64,000 bases of DNA. It comes from Hypericum androsaemum. Its lineage: Eukaryota > Streptophyta > Magnoliopsida > Malpighiales > Hypericaceae. The DNA is taken from positions 7,227,263 through 7,291,262 of the forward strand of contig OZ023180.1 of NCBI GenBank assembly GCA_963995505.1, read 5' to 3'. The position numbers and the translations under genes are program-made. Below, in pieces: positions 60,010 to 64,000 of this stretch (the stretch's first letter is position 1; the number at the start of each line of letters is the position of its first letter). Under the pieces are notes generated by a model. The model was given only the letters and a program-made list of their open reading frames with translations. It was not told the origin of the DNA and did not search any database.

Positions 60010-60071
60010 TAAATAATTACATAAAAAATAAATAAATAAATTCTCAATCAGTACAAATATTTAAAAAAATT

Positions 60072-60308
60072 CACAAATTTATCTACACATTATTAAAAAT
60101 TAACAAATCTTTTACAAAATTTGAAATCAGTCCAAATATTTAAACAAATTCACAAATTTATCTACACATTATTAAAAATTAACAAATCTTTTACAAAATT
60201 TGAAATCAGTCCAAATATTTAAACAAATTCACAAATTTATCTACACATTATTGAAAATTAACAAATCTTTTACAAAATTTGGAATCAGTCCTAATATTTT
60301 ATTAAATT
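60072..60308 (+). repeat. Tandem repeat, 79-bp unit, three copies
   Basis: Copies start at 60072, 60151 and 60230 with exact 79-bp spacing and few differences. Each contains CACAAATTTATCTACACATT. Confidence 0.95.
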
Positions 60309-60620
60309 TTCAAATCAGTCCACAACATTTACAAATTTAAAAATCAATTTCTCAAATTAACAATCAGTCCTAATATTTTAGCAAATTCACAAACCAATCC
60401 TTCAAATTCACAGTCAGTCCTAATATTTTAGCAAATTCATAAATCAGTCCTCACATTTAAGCAAATTTGCAAACCAGTCCTCATAATTAAGTAAATTTAC
60501 AAATCAGTCCTCTCATTTAAGCAAATTCGCAAATCAGTCCTCACATTTAAGCAAATTATTACATCAGTCCTCATATTTAAGAAAATTTGCAAATCAGTCC
60601 TCTCTCTCCCTTACAATTTA
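60309..60620 (+). repeat. Tandem repeat, unit about 30 bp
   Basis: About ten imperfect copies of a unit such as AATCAGTCCTCACATTTAAG plus CAAATT. Confidence 0.85.
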
Positions 60621-60944
60621 TCAAATCGGTCCTCACACAATCCAAATACCCAATTCAATCAAAAAATTTAACAAAATCAATCCAAAAATTCACACAATTA
60701 ACAATCAGTCACAAAATTTACCTGGACTCGGACGGTCGGCGAAGCTCCTGGACGCCAGGGAACTAAGGAGCGACGAAAAAGAAGCTTGGACAGAGAAGAG
60801 GCACGACGACGATGGAGAAAAGGCTTGGACGGAGACGACGGGATTCAAACGTTGAGGAAGATTGTTAGATGTTTTCCTTACCTCGATCTACCGTTGCATT
60901 TTAGGTTTTGGGTTTTCTTGGGGCTATACGGGACCTCATATTTG

Positions 60945-61116
60945 TAGGCCTAGGGTCAACACACTAAGGGATTATTTCCCTTACTACGATGCAGTACAGT
61001 TTTTTAACATAGATTCAAAGTAAAATTCAAAAGATTCATTGCAAGGATACTGCGGGTTTTTAAAACGGGGTTAGGCGCAGTAAGGGTTTAAAATCCGTAG
61101 TATGCTAGCACAGTAC
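60945..61116 (-). repeat. Right TIR of the large Mutator-like element
   Basis: Inverted partner of 52015-52125, with about 55 extra bases in the middle. Confidence 0.7.
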
Positions 61117-61521
61117 AGGAAAAGAACACTTATTGTGTATGGACACCATATCCGGAATACTTTTCAAAGGGGCCCTTTTTTTGTAAAACTTTTTCCAAGA
61201 GACACCATATTGGGCAAAAACCCGTTTGCACAATTGCTTGTTGGATAATTGCATAGGAGAATAAAAAAAAGACTTGATACTCGTGGTGGAGTGCTATTAC
61301 TCTTTCTTCGTTGTTTAATGGGTTTTATCATATTAAAATTTTGAAGAGGTCGGCGGCTGCGAGATCGGGTCCTTTTCTGACATTTTTAATTATTAATAAA
61401 TTTTAATTTTCAAAAAAATTTTGAGTTTGATGGGTATGTAGTGTTTGGAACGGGTTAGATTCGGTGATGTTGTCTCCTCAGCAGCACCATTCTAGCAATA
61501 GGAATATCCAACAACACATCA
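61117..61521. other. Intergenic region
   Basis: No gene is supported. Confidence 0.5.
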
Positions 61522-61642
61522 ACCACAACTAAGAGTGAGCATTCGGATAGTCCGAGTTCGAACTATCCATATTTCAAAATATCTAAATTATCTGAATTGA
61601 AAATTTTACTATCCGAGTCTGAGTCTGAATAGTGAATTAGAA

Positions 61643-61984
61643 TGTAGTTATTTGTCCTTGTGGTAGTTATCTAATGATGGTGTCAAACCATGTTATGTTG
61701 GTTGTGTAGTAACTTCTTATTATTTAGTGGTAGTAATGGTTACTTACGTGGAGGTTATTATTTGTAGGAGGAGTTACCATTTCATTGAAACTCTATATAT
61801 ATTATCATGTAAGGCTACTGTTAGGTTATCAATGAATTATTATCATCATTTATTATTCTATCTTCTTCCTTCTCTAATATTTCTTCTTTCTTATCCTAAT
61901 TCTACCTCTCCTTCCAACTTGTTTCTTCTATTCTCCCTTAAATTCTATCCTCCCTCATACTCTTTTCTGACACATATCGTAACA
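61643..61984 (+). repeat. LTR of an inserted retroelement
   Basis: The end is fixed by CGTAACA directly before the primer site. The start (TGTAGTTATTTG) is provisional. Related LTR-like DNA is at about 7780-8095. Confidence 0.55.
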
Positions 61985-61985
61985 T

Positions 61986-61999
61986 TGGTATCAGAGCCA
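61986..61999 (+). other. Primer binding site (initiator-Met tRNA type)
   Basis: TGGTATCAGAGCCA starts one base after the LTR. Confidence 0.85.
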
Positions 62000-62002
62000 T
62001 AG

Positions 62003-62480
62003 ATGGACTATCCTAACATGTCCTCATGGACAAAAATGATCTTCGATGCTCACTCTAAGAGGATGCAAGAACTACAAGCTTGACTCAAACTCAACTTTCA
62101 AGGATTGAGGGAGTGTTTCTGGGAGGAAGATGCAAAAGCTTGCATCCACCAAGAAGAAGAGAAAGATCCCACAATTCTTGTTGATTCCAATAAGGTTTCC
62201 GATGAGAGATTAGAAGGCGCCCCTTTAGTCTTCAAGGTAGGAAATAGATTTAATTCAAGAGGGACAGAAATCTGAGATCCAAGTTCCTTTAGTGCTCTAG
62301 TTGTTAGTGATGGCCTTCTTGCCAGCGTTTGAACTTTCAAGCCTATTGATGAAGTGGTCATTCTGTTCAATGGCGAGGATTATCCTTACCGTGCTGCATA
62401 TTTTATTTGCGTTTAGATTGGATCAAGTTTTATGAGTTGGAAGTTTGCTGCAAAGTCCATCTTTCATATGTCACTTGTTT
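62003..62480 (+). pseudogene. Retroelement gag leader fragment
   Basis: A frame from ATG at 62003 (MDYPNMSSWTKMIFDAHSKR) continues through several stops to DEVVILFNGEDYPYRAAYF. The spacing from the primer site fits a gag start, but no conserved gag motif or pol follows, and no second LTR was found. Confidence 0.4.
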
Positions 62481-63198
62481 CCATTTGATACATTTGACTG
62501 ATCCTTGAGGACACCATATTTTCCTCTTGTGTGATCCCTCCACTTTTGTTTATCACGGACCATATTTTCCTCTTGTGTGATCCCTCCACTTTTATCCTCT
62601 AAAGGCATGTGCCAGAGATACCAACCAAACGCACAACAATATTGAAGATTACACACGATCAATCAAAAAAAGGAAGAGAACATGCGAGGAGACAGAGAGA
62701 TCTCAAATCTGCAAAACCCAAACCAAACAACTGAGCAGGTCGAAACAGCAACTAGTGATATCCAGATGAACTTACCATTATGTAGAAGCAGCAACTGATG
62801 AGGCAAATCGAAGCAAGCAATTGAGCAGGTCAGAGTCAGACCGTTGGAGGAAGCAAGCAACGGAGTAGCGGGAGCAGGGTCGCCAGCCCCTTTAGGGTTT
62901 CTCAAAATTGTATTGTAGCTGCCGGGAGAGGTAGGGTAAGCCTGGGTCGAAAGAGTGGTATTAAGCGTAAAAGGGCCAGAAGGTTAAAGCCTAAAGGTAT
63001 TTTAAGCCCAGGCCCAAAACTAGTTCAGATATTTCAGATATCCAAACTAAATTCTTTAATATCCGAATCCGAATCTGAAGTAAAAAGTTTAAATAATCTG
63101 AATCTGAATCCGAATAGAAAATTATCCGAGTCCAAATCCAAATTTTTTTCGGATTCAGAATTCGGATATCGGATTAAATACTCACTCCTATCCACAAC

Positions 63199-64000
63199 GG
63201 CGCATCATCCCAACGGTAAAAAAATCCCAACGGCATCAAAATTTCACCGGCACAACATCTCAATGTCACAAAAATTTTAACGAAAAAAACTGACGGCACA
63301 TCGATTTTTATTTAAAAAAAGCCTAATTCATGAAGATCGTTAAATTCACTTCCTAAAAATATATTATAATAGAAAAAACTCCAAACGAGTCAAAAATTAT
63401 GGTCCGTCGAAATTTTGATTTTTTTATTAAAAAAAATCTCTGACGCGTGCGTTAGACCTACACCATAGTGATGCAGGACCCATGTTATCAGTACCTAATA
63501 AGTTCTGCGTTGGAAAATTATGTTATTTCAAAAGTTTTATTTAATTTAAAATAAAATATTTTTTGGAGAGAATTTTGTGGAGCAACTAACCTATCCTAAA
63601 ATCGTGGTATTATTGTGAGTAATGGTTAGTTTGTTGCAAAATTTGCTCCAGCAAAAGTTGTTTCCTGGGGAAATTTATTTATTTATTTATTTCTCTTTCA
63701 TGTTTTACAATTTTCTCACTATATATAGCCTTAACTCGCATGAGATAAAGTGTACAACACAACCTTTCCCAGTTTATCCTCTTACATTATTAGATTTTGG
63801 TTGGTTTTTGGTCCCAAGTTTTTATATTCGGAAGAATCTGTTTAATGTTGGAGTTTATAATTACGAGTAAAATAATTCTAAGTACAGCGTCATTTGCCAC
63901 TACTCACATCAAAATTTGTTCATGTTTTCTGCTAAAATTTTCAATTATTCCGACAAGTAGTAATGACATTAATTGGTATGAACACAAAAAAGGATAATAA
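63199..64000. other. Intergenic AT-rich region
   Basis: No gene or element ends were found. Confidence 0.5.

Larger units (their letters stand above)
52015..61116. mobile_element. Large, nested, decayed Mutator-like element carrying a PMD domain
   Basis: The ends are inverted copies. 52015 onwards (GTACTGTGCTAGCA, then TTTTAAATCC, TGCGTCTAACTCCGTG and TTAGTGTGCTGACCC) matches the complement of about 60945-61116, apart from a gap of roughly 55 bp. Between them lie a MULE transposase pseudogene, an inverted plant mobile domain, tandem arrays and at least two LTR-type repeats. No matching 9-bp flank was found, so rearrangement after insertion, or two related elements, cannot be excluded. Confidence 0.6.
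61530..63190. mobile_element. hAT-like element carrying a nested LTR retroelement fragment
   Basis: The ends are TAAGAGTGAGCA and, inverted, TAGGAGTGAGTA, flanked by ACCACAAC (61522-61529) and TCCACAAC (63191-63198), an 8-bp duplication with one mismatch. Subterminal regions are full of ATCCGAATCTGAA-type motifs in both arms. The interior holds an LTR with primer site and a gag fragment. A minus-strand leader-like segment (62905-62663) has a plausible splice donor GGTAAGT and no transposase. Confidence 0.75.

Overview
The window is nuclear DNA of a flowering plant, almost certainly a eudicot. It has GT-AG introns, an eleven-coding-exon class IV HD-ZIP gene, an F-box/LRR family, and a dense load of plant-type transposons whose LTR elements carry initiator-Met tRNA primer sites (TGGTATCAGAGC). 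No organelle, bacterial or viral genome is seen. The species cannot be fixed from the sequence.

Only two genes look intact. On the minus strand at 16884-21515 is a 761-residue HD-ZIP IV transcription factor close to Arabidopsis HDG2, with homeodomain, CPNC-containing zipper-loop-zipper, START and C-terminal START-associated region. All ten introns can be placed with the frame kept. On the plus strand at 40728-41796 is a two-exon, 173-residue gene of the VUP (vascular-related unknown protein) type. A perfect 76-bp palindrome lies 20 bp past its stop codon.

The left arm (1-14.9 kb) holds two diverged copies of one F-box/FBD-LRR-like gene, both on the minus strand and both broken. Copy 1 (1-1680) has small indels and a lost splice donor. 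Copy 2 (9713-14432) has a 70-bp deletion and a 3.05-kb LTR element inside its first exon, with a perfect 5-bp target duplication. Between the copies lie a pogo-like remnant, an LTR element and a 1.25-kb Mutator-like element.

The rest is a transposon graveyard in which many ends can be placed to the base by target-site duplications: Mutator-like elements (6103-7351, 14930-15358, 48467-49891) with 9-10-bp duplications; hAT elements (11381-12107, 43097-44415, 61530-63190) with 8-bp duplications; non-autonomous LTR elements (10980-14031, 24897-32016, 27415-29356, 54465-55821); a Ty1/copia element without reverse transcriptase (34312-38078); and LINE 3' ends (33.4, 44.5-45.0, 45.6-45.9 and 46.1-47.2 kb).

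From 52.0 to 61.1 kb, inverted ends with the tip GTACTGTGCTAGCA bracket a decayed MULE transposase, an oppositely oriented plant mobile domain (PMD) and several tandem arrays. This is best read as a large PMD-carrying MULE later invaded by LTR elements.
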